Of a DNA stretch of 13,191 nt, positions 13,137-13,191 are shown one piece after another (the stretch's first letter is position 1; every line of letters begins with the position of its first letter). Position numbers and translations under genes: made by a program. The DNA comes from CAZZIZ01 sp964654535 (lineage in GTDB: Bacteria; Bacteroidota; Bacteroidia; Chitinophagales; UBA2359), in contig CAZZIZ010000094.1 in the NCBI GenBank assembly GCA_964654535.1, positions 1 through 13,191 on the forward strand, given 5' to 3'. Under the pieces are notes generated by a model. The model was not told where the DNA came from. It made no database searches and was given only the letters and a program-made list of their open reading frames with translations.

Positions 13137-13191
13137 TTTGGGCGTGCCCCTTCTTGCTGCGCAAAGGGTCGGGCTTTCGGGGCTCGCTCTG
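13137..13191 (+). repeat. Structured dispersed repeat, copy D (truncated by window end)
   Basis: The element starts TTTGGGCGTGCCCC at 13137. Its head hairpin is short: CCCT/AGGG plus TTGC/GCAA around a TGC loop, with a two-base bulge. The connector GGGTCGGGCTTTCGGGG and then CTCGCTCTG is identical to copy A, placing D in A's subfamily. The middle hairpin and tail lie beyond the window. It sits 190 nt past the BFN/UVR stop with its head facing that gene. Confidence 0.85.

Overview
The window looks like chromosomal DNA of a Bacteroidota member, most likely a flavobacterium-like marine lineage. The inference rests on the gene families present: a LytS-type kinase with a Reg_prop/Y_Y_Y sensor, a bifunctional-nuclease-plus-UVR protein behind etfBA, and FadL-like porins. 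It is also supported by A-rich ribosome-binding regions without strong Shine-Dalgarno sequences, and by TAnnTTTG-type -7 boxes. No plasmid, phage or transposase gene is visible. The species cannot be named from this.

Layout. Positions 37-203 hold a structured repeat (copy A). Positions 304-2067 (minus) encode a bacterial-type prolyl-tRNA synthetase. Divergent from it, 2136-5933 (plus) looks like one operon: a membrane histidine kinase with an extracytoplasmic beta-propeller sensor, a LytTR response regulator, and a small outer-membrane-barrel candidate. The 5934-6665 gap is packed with repeats: copy B, a GTCATTTCGA-type remnant, and four nested palindromes. Next come a secreted Tyr/Asp-rich, then Thr-Pro, Gln-Arg and Ser-Arg low-complexity protein (6666-8219) with a clear terminator, and a FadL/OmpP1-like outer-membrane protein (8338-9822). 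The 9823-10206 gap holds an inverted-repeat element and copy C. A small TPR protein (10207-10515, minus, TTG start) lies divergent to an operon of etfB, etfA and a BFN/UVR protein (10587-12946). The end (12947-13191) is again repeats, finishing in a truncated copy D.

How the genes relate. The kinase and LytTR regulator should form a phosphorelay that controls genes by binding DNA; the adjacent barrel protein is a plausible target or partner. EtfA and EtfB form the heterodimeric FAD electron carrier of fatty-acid and amino-acid oxidation. The FadL-like protein could supply hydrophobic substrates, though nothing in the sequence ties them together.

The most interesting content is non-coding. 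Four copies of one roughly 170-220 bp element (A, B, C, D) share a head (TTTGGGCGTR), a connector (GGGTCGGGCTWTC) and a tail (CCCTYACGCG). They carry hairpins whose sequences differ almost completely between copies but remain self-complementary, and their ends covary (GCGTG/CACGC in A; GCGTA/TACGC in B and C). All four lie 3' of a gene with the head facing that gene's stop codon. This pattern points to a structure-constrained mobile or RNA element. From memory, similar sequences are common in Bacteroidota genomes, but I cannot attach a published name.
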